Below, one piece after another: positions 27,490 to 35,740 of a stretch of DNA of 64,000 bases. The number at the start of each line of letters is the position of its first letter. The stretch's first letter is position 1. Under the pieces are notes generated by a model. That model saw only the letters and a list, made by a program, of their open reading frames with translations. It made no database searches and had not been told where the DNA came from. This DNA comes from Chitinophagaceae bacterium 26-R-25 (lineage in GTDB: Bacteria > Bacteroidota > Bacteroidia > Chitinophagales > Chitinophagaceae): positions 615,583 through 679,582 of the forward strand of contig JARWSJ010000004.1 of the NCBI GenBank assembly GCA_029906195.1, in the 5' to 3' direction. Position numbers and translations under genes: made by a program.

Positions 27490-30400
27490 TACTCTCTAAC
27501 TATTTTCTCCACCTTCGTTCCTGCATCTGTGGTAATTACCAACACGTACAAGCCGCTGCTGATGTGGGATACATCGAATGTATTTTGTTTGCCCGAGGCA
27601 GTAATCAATTGCAATCTTTTGCCGGTCATGTCTTTTAACTCAAGTGATGAGCAGTTTGCGGATGTTTTGATATACACCGTGTTTCCCGTTACAGGATTAG
27701 GATAGATCACTACATCAAAATCATTTTGATTGTAGGCAATGGCACGAACCGGTGAATATGTAAATTGTCCGTTGATGTCCGTCATTTTTAACCTATAGTA
27801 GTTTTTGCCTGTGGCTAGGTTGTCGTCCGTAAAACTGTAGTTGTTTACCGCGGAACCATTATTCTTTGCAGGCACTTCACCGAGTTGTTTGAATTGCCGG
27901 CCGTCTACACTTTTCTCAATAATAAAAGACTGCGTGTTAATTTCTTTTTCCGTTTGCCAGTTCAAAATGCCGGTTGCATTTTTTATGTCTGCGGTAAAAG
28001 AAAGCAATGTTAACGGCAAAGGAACGTCATTGGTTGTTCCACCATTATTGATCCAGAACTCAGAGAATCTGCTAACCTTATACTCTGCATAGTAGCCACT
28101 GTTGTATGGCATTACGGTTGCCTGTGAATGTGGTAAAATGAACCTGTAAATGCCCGTGCCTGAAACGTTGTTGGCTAAACTGCCATCTTCTTCTGTGGCC
28201 AAGCCACTATATTGCGTTACACCGCTTGCATAAGGATCGGTAATGGTAGTGCAGGTAGGGCAACCCGTTGCTGCTATTAGTTTTTTAGCCTCCGCATCAA
28301 GAAAATAGAAGCGAACGCTAACACTGTCTGTTGGTGCGTTTTGGGGTTGAACAACAATATTTCTGTCAAGATAATATTGCCCGCGTGATGTTCTTATTTG
28401 TGTGCCGGGATTGAAGAAGACTTTAGTAGTTGTGTTGCCAAGATTTTGCCCATGCGGATGAATAGATGCAACACGTTTGCCCGAAGCATCATTAAAATCT
28501 ATCCATTGATTTCCACTGACAGTGTTTGTTATGCCAGATGAAATATTTGGTCCGCTGTAAATGTCGGCTTTATCGAAAATGGTTACGTCGTCAATTCCTA
28601 CACCATCGAATGTACTTCCGGGATCGCTGTTCATCACGAACCTTAAATGCAGTCTTGATGATTTTGGAAGATCATAACTAGCCACATGCCATGTGGTGAG
28701 AGACGGCGTTTGCCATATGTTTTTAGTCGAATTATTATACCAGTTTGTACCGGTGTTGGCAATGCCGAGTTTGGTCCACGTTGATCCATCAATACTATAC
28801 TCAACCCAATGCCCGTCACAATCACAGTTTTCCAATTGGAAAATATGGCTAAAGGAAAGCATTGGATTTGCCATGCCGCTTACATCGAAACAAGGCGAAT
28901 AGAGGTATGACAGCTCGTTGTTGTTATAAGTGAAATAGAGACTCGTGGTCCATATCTTGGAGCCGTTAGCAGCCTTGCTAATAACTGGTTTTAATGGCGT
29001 TCCCCATTCCCAGCTATCGTTTACGCCATCGGTATACCAATTGCCGTTGTTGTTTTCAAAGCCTTCCACGTAAGGAAAGGTATTGATGAAAGGAGTCGTA
29101 TGGAAAGTAATGGGTTGCAGCGTGTCATTGTTTGGATAATTATCAGTTGGATTTTTTACCCATGCGCTGATGGTATACTGTTGGAAAGTTGAAAGGTCGA
29201 CGGTGTGCGTGAAAGTATAGGTCATTTCACCCGGAGGAACTGCACCAATGATCTCAGTAGTGGTTGCTCCATTTACATTTACCGTAATGGGAACATTCGA
29301 CAGCGTTGTGGCTGTGTAGTTTTTAAGATGTATGGAAACCTGTTCTGCGCTACCAAACTGACAAATATTGGAAGTGTCCGGCCCAACAAACGAAAGCACC
29401 CCAATGTCGTTTGCAGATTTGGTAATCGTTACGTCATCGAATGAATAGCCATCGTCAAGATTGCCGGCTGGTATAACAGAGTTTGCGGAAGTGTAGCCTT
29501 GTGTACCAAATCTTACCTGGAAGCTGCTGGTAACTTTTTGCGCAGCTGAAGACAATATTTCTGTAACATTCGTGCTGATGGCAGGTTTGTAAATGCCAAA
29601 GTCAGCGGTGTTTGCAGGCAATGTGTACACAGGCAGCCACAAAGAAGTATCGCTTCCCCGAACCCAAACCTGGTTGCCCGGAAGAGAGAAATCTACACCA
29701 TGATTTTTGTAAAAGAAATCGAGCCATATCTGATCGGCTGCGCTGTACGAAGACAAATTGAAAGTAAGCGTTAAACTATCTGTTGACGCAAATGCATTAT
29801 AAATTGCCTGGTCCATTGTAGCACAACGGTTGCCGGATCTTGCAAAGCCAGTGTTGACAAATGTTCTTAGTCTTCCGTTGGTTGAGTTAGTATTAAAATC
29901 TGCACGATCGAGATTGATCAACCCCAGTTTTTTTGTCTGCGCCGTTTGTACCGTTGCCGTCTCAAAGTCTTCTGTAAACGAAGGCGCAAGCGCAAGAGGG
30001 GCGTTGGTTAGTTGTTGTATCGTTGTTGTTAATGTATCATCGTCCAGTCGTGTATCTCCCGTATGTTTTACCCATGCCTTAAATTGGTAGGTTCCGGGTG
30101 CAGAGAAATCGTAAGTAGACGCAAATGTGTAAATAGATGTGCCTCCGGCAGGAAGTGTAACATTGCTGGTTTCTGTAACAATAGGGCCGCCATTAACCTG
30201 GTATGAAATATTGTAGCTTGATGTGCCGGATGATGCATCGTCTCCGTTTCGCAGACGCACCTGGATCGAATTGTTTGATTTTAATGCTGTCGAAGTAAAT
30301 GCTCTGCCCGTTGCCGGCGACAGGATGGAATCCATTACAAAGTTATTGTCCAAAATAGCGCTGCTACATGTTCCGCCTGTAGCTGTCACAGTCGCTAAAA

Positions 30401-32786
30401 CTGAACGGCGTCCAGTCACTCCACCAGCAACAGGTTCTACAGCAAAGTAATAAGTACTGTCCTGGTCAAGCGCCATTGATACGCTGGTTCCGGTAAGGCT
30501 CTGCGTTTTTTGCAATGAATCACCTCTGAGCATGTACAAGTTGTATGAGGTGGTTATGGGCGATAGATTGCTCCAGCTAAGCTGTACATAGCCAGGGCAC
30601 AGCGGTGTGGCTGTTATGGTTGGCTGAGAGAATATCCTGAAATTATAATCGCTTACATCACTGTAACCAACGTTGTTTCTTGTCACCCGAATGAGCGCTT
30701 TCGTCGTTTGCGTTATTCCCGATGGAATGGGCCAATCCATTAAAGTGCTATCAGCTCTAACGTTGTTCCTAATGTTTACCCAGGAAGTACCATTGTCAAG
30801 AGAATAATCAACACTAAACGTATTCACGTCCGTGCCGAAATAACTCCATCTCAATTTTTCAGTAGTGCCGGGCAAAAAGGTTTCATCACCAAATGGATAT
30901 TCAACTGTTACAGATGGTGGCAGCACCTGGTATACCACAGCATAATCTTGGCTGCCTGTTGGAATGTTTGTTCCGGTAACATTTATTGTAAAATTTCCAG
31001 CCGTTAAATTAGTAACAACCACCTGTTCGATATTGTTGAAGTTGTCAACCGCTTCGGTGGCAAGCGCTGCAACATTTGCGGGATTTAGCGTGAGCGGTTT
31101 GTGAGAAGTGCCCGAACCATCTGTAACCGTAAGGTCAAGATTATTGATAAGTGCGTTTACCGCATTGGGCGATGCAGAAGGATCTGTCCAGCACAACATA
31201 ATTTTTACCTGTGCACCCGCAGGAACATTGCTGATTGTTTGCGTTTGCGCACTGCCGTTAGTAGCAGTGTTCATATAATAGGCATTTTTTTCCAATGCTT
31301 CTACCGCTCTCCGTGCATTGAGGTTGCCATAGCCATAAGCGTAGTCGGGCCCTATAGCGCCTTTGTCTTCAGCCGTGTTGCACACAAGTGCTTTAATAAG
31401 TGCACTTGAAGGGTCTGCGCCTGCATTGAGCTGCCGGTATCGTTCATACAACAACGCTAATGTGCCCGTCACAGTTGGTGAGGACTGGCTCGTTCCTGTC
31501 AAATTTCCATACGAGTTGTTAGGAAAAGTAGAGTTTATGCCTGTGCCGCCCGCAACTATTTCTGGTTTCAGTCGACCATCATCGGTTGGGCCGCGGCTGG
31601 ATGTAGAGTTAAGCTGGTAATTGTTTACATTGTCGAGATTGCCAACTGTCAACACGTTCTTGGCACATTGAAACCCTGATTTGATCGTGCTGTAAGTGGG
31701 TGGAAATGGAGCGCAGGTAAATTGTCCATCGTTGCCCGCCGCAAATACGTGCAGGATACTTGGGTAAGTGTATAGCTGATCGTCGATGTAATTGCTCAGT
31801 ACGTCGTAAGCGCCGTCGCCTGCGCAGCGGTCTGCCCCCGAATAATAAGAGTTGTTGCTCAGTACCATGTGATTATCGCTATAATACACCGGTGCAAAAG
31901 CTATGATATTGCTGAAATACTGATTAATGATGGTGGTTTGCGGCGCCATGCCTTTATACAGCGGATTAATGATTCCGCCGCCGCCCATTGTGCCTGTAAC
32001 GTGCGTGCCGTGTACTTCCGGGCCGGAGGGTGTTCTGGGCAGAAGCCTGTTGCCAAAGTCCAGGTGGGTAGCAGGATTTGCATTATCGCCAATTCCAACC
32101 GTTACATTTTTTCCCGAAAGATTTCTTCCCGATATAGACTGTAACGCATCTATGGAATGGGCCGCTCTGTTGTTGTTGTTAAGGGGAACATCTTTAAGTG
32201 TTTGCAAGCCGACATAATTGATAAAAGGCAGTGCTGCTATTTTTTGAATGATCTCAGGAGATGCTTTTACAAATACAGCGTTGCCCGGTTTCAACTCGCT
32301 ATTGGCGATGGTAGCGCCTGTTTTTGTCAATTGGGCGACAACTTCTTGTTTTGTCAGCGAACCAAAAAACATCACAGACACGAAGCTGTTCGGCTCATGT
32401 AAAACAGATTCGTCGTCCAACTTGCTGTCTATTTTTGCTTCGGCAGGGATGTTGTAAACGCCTGTTATCTCTGGAGGGAGAGAAGCGATGCTTCCGTTTT
32501 TAATTTCTGCGAGAAATGAGTTTGGGCCTATGGGGCTTTGCAGTAATATTCCCTTTTCTTTCAATTGTTTCCTCGCCTCTGCGTCAGGAGTTTTGCTTAA
32601 CTGGACAATTGTGTAAAGGTTGTTTTTAAAAGAAATGTTTTGCTGATAGCGGTTCAGAAACTTCTGTTTAAGCAGGTTTTCGCCTGTTTTAACAGCGCCA
32701 TTCTTTAAACGGATTACTTTTTCCTGGGCGGATATTTCATTGCCAATAAAAGCCAATAAAAAAGAGAACAAAATGATTTGTTTCAT
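27489..32786 (-). CDS. Secreted S8 subtilisin-like serine protease with T9SS C-terminal sorting domain
   Basis: The 1765-residue protein has a signal peptide (ending EISAQ), an N-terminal propeptide-like part (about 25-210) and a subtilase domain with the complete triad: D234 (VGIGDNAN), H259 (VHGTHVTGT) and S433 (LTGTSQSSP). A P/adhesin-type beta-domain follows, then Ig/Fn3-like domains and concanavalin-like regions (about 650-1500). The last about 75 residues are a type A sorting domain: YPNPVTGNTVYI, ELKDMTGKRLQ, FDVSHISSGLYVLVI. It is thus exported by the T9SS and cleaves proteins outside the cell. Neighbouring genes do not point to a specific substrate. Confidence 0.93.
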   Translation of the reverse strand: MKQIILFSFLLAFIGNEISAQEKVIRLKNGAVKTGENLLKQKFLNRYQQNISFKNNLYTIVQLSKTPDAEARKQLKEKGILLQSPIGPNSFLAEIKNGSIASLPPEITGVYNIPAEAKIDSKLDDESVLHEPNSFVSVMFFGSLTKQEVVAQLTKTGATIANSELKPGNAVFVKASPEIIQKIAALPFINYVGLQTLKDVPLNNNNRAAHSIDALQSISGRNLSGKNVTVGIGDNANPATHLDFGNRLLPRTPSGPEVHGTHVTGTMGGGGIINPLYKGMAPQTTIINQYFSNIIAFAPVYYSDNHMVLSNNSYYSGADRCAGDGAYDVLSNYIDDQLYTYPSILHVFAAGNDGQFTCAPFPPTYSTIKSGFQCAKNVLTVGNLDNVNNYQLNSTSSRGPTDDGRLKPEIVAGGTGINSTFPNNSYGNLTGTSQSSPTVTGTLALLYERYRQLNAGADPSSALIKALVCNTAEDKGAIGPDYAYGYGNLNARRAVEALEKNAYYMNTATNGSAQTQTISNVPAGAQVKIMLCWTDPSASPNAVNALINNLDLTVTDGSGTSHKPLTLNPANVAALATEAVDNFNNIEQVVVTNLTAGNFTINVTGTNIPTGSQDYAVVYQVLPPSVTVEYPFGDETFLPGTTEKLRWSYFGTDVNTFSVDYSLDNGTSWVNIRNNVRADSTLMDWPIPSGITQTTKALIRVTRNNVGYSDVSDYNFRIFSQPTITATPLCPGYVQLSWSNLSPITTSYNLYMLRGDSLQKTQSLTGTSVSMALDQDSTYYFAVEPVAGGVTGRRSVLATVTATGGTCSSAILDNNFVMDSILSPATGRAFTSTALKSNNSIQVRLRNGDDASSGTSSYNISYQVNGGPIVTETSNVTLPAGGTSIYTFASTYDFSAPGTYQFKAWVKHTGDTRLDDDTLTTTIQQLTNAPLALAPSFTEDFETATVQTAQTKKLGLINLDRADFNTNSTNGRLRTFVNTGFARSGNRCATMDQAIYNAFASTDSLTLTFNLSSYSAADQIWLDFFYKNHGVDFSLPGNQVWVRGSDTSLWLPVYTLPANTADFGIYKPAISTNVTEILSSAAQKVTSSFQVRFGTQGYTSANSVIPAGNLDDGYSFDDVTITKSANDIGVLSFVGPDTSNICQFGSAEQVSIHLKNYTATTLSNVPITVNVNGATTTEIIGAVPPGEMTYTFTHTVDLSTFQQYTISAWVKNPTDNYPNNDTLQPITFHTTPFINTFPYVEGFENNNGNWYTDGVNDSWEWGTPLKPVISKAANGSKIWTTSLYFTYNNNELSYLYSPCFDVSGMANPMLSFSHIFQLENCDCDGHWVEYSIDGSTWTKLGIANTGTNWYNNSTKNIWQTPSLTTWHVASYDLPKSSRLHLRFVMNSDPGSTFDGVGIDDVTIFDKADIYSGPNISSGITNTVSGNQWIDFNDASGKRVASIHPHGQNLGNTTTKVFFNPGTQIRTSRGQYYLDRNIVVQPQNAPTDSVSVRFYFLDAEAKKLIAATGCPTCTTITDPYASGVTQYSGLATEEDGSLANNVSGTGIYRFILPHSQATVMPYNSGYYAEYKVSRFSEFWINNGGTTNDVPLPLTLLSFTADIKNATGILNWQTEKEINTQSFIIEKSVDGRQFKQLGEVPAKNNGSAVNNYSFTDDNLATGKNYYRLKMTDINGQFTYSPVRAIAYNQNDFDVVIYPNPVTGNTVYIKTSANCSSLELKDMTGKRLQLITASGKQNTFDVSHISSGLYVLVITTDAGTKVEKIVRE

Positions 32787-32883
32787 TCGTAAGCACTTAT
32801 GTTAGAAAGAGAACTTCTTAATGTTTTGGTTGCATAGATATCAGGGTGTTATAAAGATATTTCAAAAAAGAGATTTCAGGGCA

Positions 32884-32917
32884 TAAAAAAGCCGGTAAAT
32901 GACGTCTCATTACCGGC
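32884..32917 (-). terminator. Terminator after the MFS sugar porter
   Basis: Read on the - strand, GCCGGTA pairs with TACCGGC and ATGA with TCAT (one bulge) in 32891-32917, followed by TTTTTT (32885-32890). It lies 23 bp after the transporter's stop. Confidence 0.8.
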
Positions 32918-32939
32918 CTAACACCTAAACGATTGCTTA

Positions 32940-34271
32940 TTAATGCCTAAAACTGCTATCCATTTCTTCGAGTGTTTTTCCTTTCGTTTCGGTTACCTTT
33001 TGCCAGACAAACACAAATCCCAGCGCACAAATCACGGCATACACGTAAAACGTATTGTTTTTAAAATGGTCAAATAAAATCGGGAACGTAAAAACAAGTA
33101 TAAAATATGCGAGCCACAGGCAGATTACAGCAATAGAAGTTGCCACGCCTCTCACCTGGTTAGGAAAAATTTCGGAGATCAAAACCCAGGTAACAGGAGC
33201 CAGTGACATGGCGTAAGTGCCGATCGCAGTAAGCAAAAACCACGAAACATGACCTGAGGACCCACTCAGCATTTTTGCGATGATGATGAACAGAACCGAA
33301 AGACCGCCTGCACCTAAAAGCATCAGGGGTTTTCTGCCAAGTCTATCTACCAACAGCATGGCAAGTATAGTGAAAGTAAGATTTACGCCGCCGATGAAAA
33401 CGGTTTGCAACAACTGATCATCCTGAGAAGCGCCAATGCTTTCAAAGATCTTTGGCGTATAGTTGAACACCACATTGATACCGCAGAGTTGTTGAAATAT
33501 CGCCAGCACAATACCGATCGTTAGTGCCGGTAAATAAATTTTAGAAAATGCCATTTGAAAATTGGGCTTGGATGCGTGCTGCAAAGAATTTTCAATGGTA
33601 CGTATTGAATCGTCTGCAAAATTTTCGCCGCCAATTTTGTTAAGCACTTTTTTCGCTTTATCCGTTTTGTTTGCTGCAATCAGCCAACGCGGACTTTCCG
33701 GAAGGAAAATAACGCCGAGCAGGAATACCGATGACGGAACTACGCCAAGGCCAAACATCCATCGCCAGGCCTCTGTGCCGTGATTCCGAAGCGAGTAGTT
33801 CACCACATTGGTGATCAAAATGCCTATCACAACAGTCAGTTGATTAATCGCCACCATTCTCCCGCGAAGATGTGCAGGAGAAATTTCTGCAATGTACATG
33901 GGCGAAAGCATAGAAGCCATGCCTACTCCGGCACCGGCAAGAAAGCGGAAAGCAATGAATGTTTCCTTATTGTGAGAAGCCGCCATGGCTAAGGAAGAGA
34001 GCGCAAAAATAGCCGCCGCTAAAAGCAAGCCCGGGCGGCGTCCATACTTGTCTGCCACACGACCAGCAACAACGCAGCCCGCTATTGCGCCAAGCGCAAG
34101 ACTACCTGTTGCAAATCCTTCCCAGTATGCATCTAAACCAAATTGTGATTGTAAAAAAGGGAGTGCGCCGGAAATAACGGCAAAATCAAACCCAAACAAA
34201 TAACCTCCCATTGCGGAGATAAAAGAAATGACAATGATATAACCGGAGTTGAAGCGATATGTACTGTTCAT
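32940..34271 (-). CDS. MFS sugar porter (sugar:proton symporter family)
   Basis: This 443-residue, 12-helix inner membrane protein should import a monosaccharide. Family signatures are GYLFGFDFAVISGA in helix 1, RVADKYGRRPGLLLAA between helices 2 and 3, AEISPAHLRGRMV, LPESPRWLI, LCGINVVFNYTPKIFE in helix 7, DRLGRKPLMLLG and ISEIFPNQVRG; these match the XylE/GalP/GLUT-like group. I use the ATG at 34271: upstream in-frame ATG at 34352 would add 27 residues covering the promoter and operator. A perfect -7 box is 24 nt before this start, with an AraC-type operator upstream. Confidence 0.94.
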   Translation of the reverse strand: MNSTYRFNSGYIIVISFISAMGGYLFGFDFAVISGALPFLQSQFGLDAYWEGFATGSLALGAIAGCVVAGRVADKYGRRPGLLLAAAIFALSSLAMAASHNKETFIAFRFLAGAGVGMASMLSPMYIAEISPAHLRGRMVAINQLTVVIGILITNVVNYSLRNHGTEAWRWMFGLGVVPSSVFLLGVIFLPESPRWLIAANKTDKAKKVLNKIGGENFADDSIRTIENSLQHASKPNFQMAFSKIYLPALTIGIVLAIFQQLCGINVVFNYTPKIFESIGASQDDQLLQTVFIGGVNLTFTILAMLLVDRLGRKPLMLLGAGGLSVLFIIIAKMLSGSSGHVSWFLLTAIGTYAMSLAPVTWVLISEIFPNQVRGVATSIAVICLWLAYFILVFTFPILFDHFKNNTFYVYAVICALGFVFVWQKVTETKGKTLEEMDSSFRH

Positions 34272-34294
34272 TATGAAAAAGCAATTGTTATCAG

Positions 34295-34302
34295 CAAATG
34301 TA
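34295..34302 (-). promoter_or_regulatory. -7 box of the MFS gene promoter
   Basis: On the - strand TACATTTG matches TAnnTTTG exactly. It lies 20 nt downstream of the proximal ATCCATC half-site, which occupies the -33 position in place of a TTTG. Confidence 0.75.
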
Positions 34303-34322
34303 AATTCCCCTATAAAATTAAC

Positions 34323-34350
34323 GATGGATATTTGGCAGGAAGGGATGGAC
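34323..34350 (-). promoter_or_regulatory. AraC-type operator, MFS gene (direct repeat, 21-bp spacing)
   Basis: On the - strand GTCCATC (34350-34344), 14 nt, then ATCCATC (34329-34323). The two half-sites are in direct orientation exactly 21 bp apart, two helical turns. The same arrangement occurs at 35664, 40195 and 47866. Confidence 0.75.
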
Positions 34351-34364
34351 AATTTTATGTTTAA

Positions 34365-34568
34365 TTGAAAATTGAAAGTTGAAAGTTGAAAATGGAGGAA
34401 GAAAAGGAACGCAGATTTTCATGATTGTCAAGATTCTTAAAGATTATTTATTTGAGATTGAAATTTTCGATTCGACACATTGAACCCGTATTTATTCTTA
34501 AATCATGACAATCATGATAACCATGAAAATCTGCGTTCCATTTTCAACTTTCAACTTTCAATTTTCAA
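34365..34568. repeat. Dispersed inverted repeat, TTGAAAG-type arms
   Basis: Positions 34365-34396 are the exact reverse complement of 34537-34568 (32 bp). Inside, 34406-34423 (starting GGAACGCAGATTTTC) is the exact reverse complement of 34522-34539. The interior shares its first 24 nt or so with the repeat at 27334. The right arm ends 3 nt from the stop of the AraC gene. Confidence 0.88.
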
Positions 34569-34571
34569 CTC

Positions 34572-35456
34572 CTACGTGTGTCTCTTTATCCTATACTCAT
34601 TCGGCGAAATGCCCATTATTTTTGAAAACATCCTGGAAAAATAATACGGATCATAAATGCCTATTTTCCCGGCAATTTCTTTGACGCGCAGATCCGTGAA
34701 CAGCAAGTACTGACAGGCCTTTTGTACTTTCAGATGATTGAAATATTCGATAGGCGAAAAGCCTGTTTTCTTTCGGAAAACAAACGAATAGTGGGAAGGG
34801 GATAAATTAACGATGGCCGCAAGATCCTGCAATTCAACAGTGGCGTCAATGTTCTTTTGCATATAATCAATGGAGCGGTTAATGATGTCTTCCTTGTCTT
34901 TAAGATCGACTTGTGTGTAGCGCTCATTGAAGATGAACGTTGACAAATAATGTCCGAGGCATAAATTTGAATAGCTAAGGTTTTCCAGACCGTAACCACG
35001 CTCAAGGTTTGTATAGATCTCTTCAAAAAGTCGCTGGCGTTTTTCATTCATCGACACGCTGCCCATAAGTGTACTATTTTGCTGCATCATCATATTCACA
35101 ATTTCGTTTGCTGCAGCACCGGAAAAGTGCACCCAATAAATTGTCCATCCGTTCTTTTCCTCTGAACCGTAAGAATGGCGGACTTTTGCGGGAATAATAA
35201 CGAAGCTGCCGGACGTTAACTCATATTTTTCTTTCCTTATTTCTGCCCAACCTTTTCCTTCCATGCAATAAATAAGAATGTGCTGCTCGGAGCCATGCGA
35301 TCTTTCCATGAGATGGCCCTTCGCTTTGGGGTAGTAGCCAATGTCCGTAATGTAAAGATTCTTCAGCAGCGGGTTGTTATCGCAATGTGTATGCAAGATT
35401 TTCCGTGGAATCATAATGGCCCGCTGGCCTTCAAATCCTTCTTTTTTCCTTAGCAT
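34572..35456 (-). CDS. AraC-family transcriptional regulator (cupin + HTH)
   Basis: The 294-residue regulator has an N-terminal AraC-type cupin domain that would bind a sugar ligand (LYITDIGYYPKAKGH, HILIYCMEGKGWAEI, FVIIPAKVRHSYG) and a C-terminal double helix-turn-helix (AAIVNLSPSHYSFVFRKKTG, LRVKEIAGKIGIYDPYYFSR, GISPNEYR). I place the start at 35456; 35414 (MIPRKIL) is equally reasonable. The still longer frame from 35603 takes its first residues from the GTACGA-type repeat and is not credible. Flanked by a sugar porter and a sugar-enzyme gene, it is the natural candidate for binding the four TCCATC direct-repeat operators; probably an activator. Confidence 0.92.
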   Translation of the reverse strand: MLRKKEGFEGQRAIMIPRKILHTHCDNNPLLKNLYITDIGYYPKAKGHLMERSHGSEQHILIYCMEGKGWAEIRKEKYELTSGSFVIIPAKVRHSYGSEEKNGWTIYWVHFSGAAANEIVNMMMQQNSTLMGSVSMNEKRQRLFEEIYTNLERGYGLENLSYSNLCLGHYLSTFIFNERYTQVDLKDKEDIINRSIDYMQKNIDATVELQDLAAIVNLSPSHYSFVFRKKTGFSPIEYFNHLKVQKACQYLLFTDLRVKEIAGKIGIYDPYYFSRMFSKIMGISPNEYRIKRHT

Positions 35457-35532
35457 AGCAGAGGTTGCTTTTAGAGGTAAATGTAAGAAATTGGAGCGAT
35501 CTGCATAAGGGACAATGTACGGTGCCCGATGT

Positions 35533-35606
35533 GCGGTGTACGAGGTACGAAATACTTTACAGGGATACTCGCTAATGACTTTCGTACATCGTACTTCGTA
35601 CACCGC
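35533..35606. repeat. Inverted repeat with GTACGA-type arms in the divergent AraC/DUF5107 gap
   Basis: GCGGTGTACGA (35533-35543) pairs with TCGTACACCGC (35596-35606), and GTACGAAA (35545-35552) pairs with TTTCGTAC (35580-35587). The right arm carries an extra 8-9-nt unit. Same style as the other microsatellite-armed repeats in this window. Confidence 0.7.
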
Positions 35607-35663
35607 TGCTCAAGCTGTAACGAAATCTATCGGAAAGACCGCCATTATCACCACCATAAAAAA

Positions 35664-35691
35664 ATCCATCACAACCGCTACTCTATCCATC
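35664..35691 (+). promoter_or_regulatory. AraC-type operator, DUF5107 gene (direct repeat, 21-bp spacing)
   Basis: ATCCATC at 35664-35670, 14 nt, ATCCATC at 35685-35691. The downstream half-site ends 20 nt before a perfect -7 box, the same distance as at the MFS promoter. Confidence 0.75.
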
Positions 35692-35711
35692 AAGTATAAA
35701 AGACCTCTGAA

Positions 35712-35719
35712 TAATTTTG
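35712..35719 (+). promoter_or_regulatory. -7 box of the DUF5107 gene promoter
   Basis: TAATTTTG matches TAnnTTTG exactly; the expected start lies near 35726, giving a leader of about 15 nt before the ATG at 35741. The -33 position is taken by the operator half-site. Confidence 0.75.
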
Positions 35720-35740
35720 ACCTAAATTAATGATTGCATC

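Noticed and set aside
35457..35603. N-terminal extension of the AraC reading frame (49 extra residues)
   Set aside because: It is the translation of the GTACGA-type inverted repeat and the intergenic region; the AraC cupin domain begins well after 35456.
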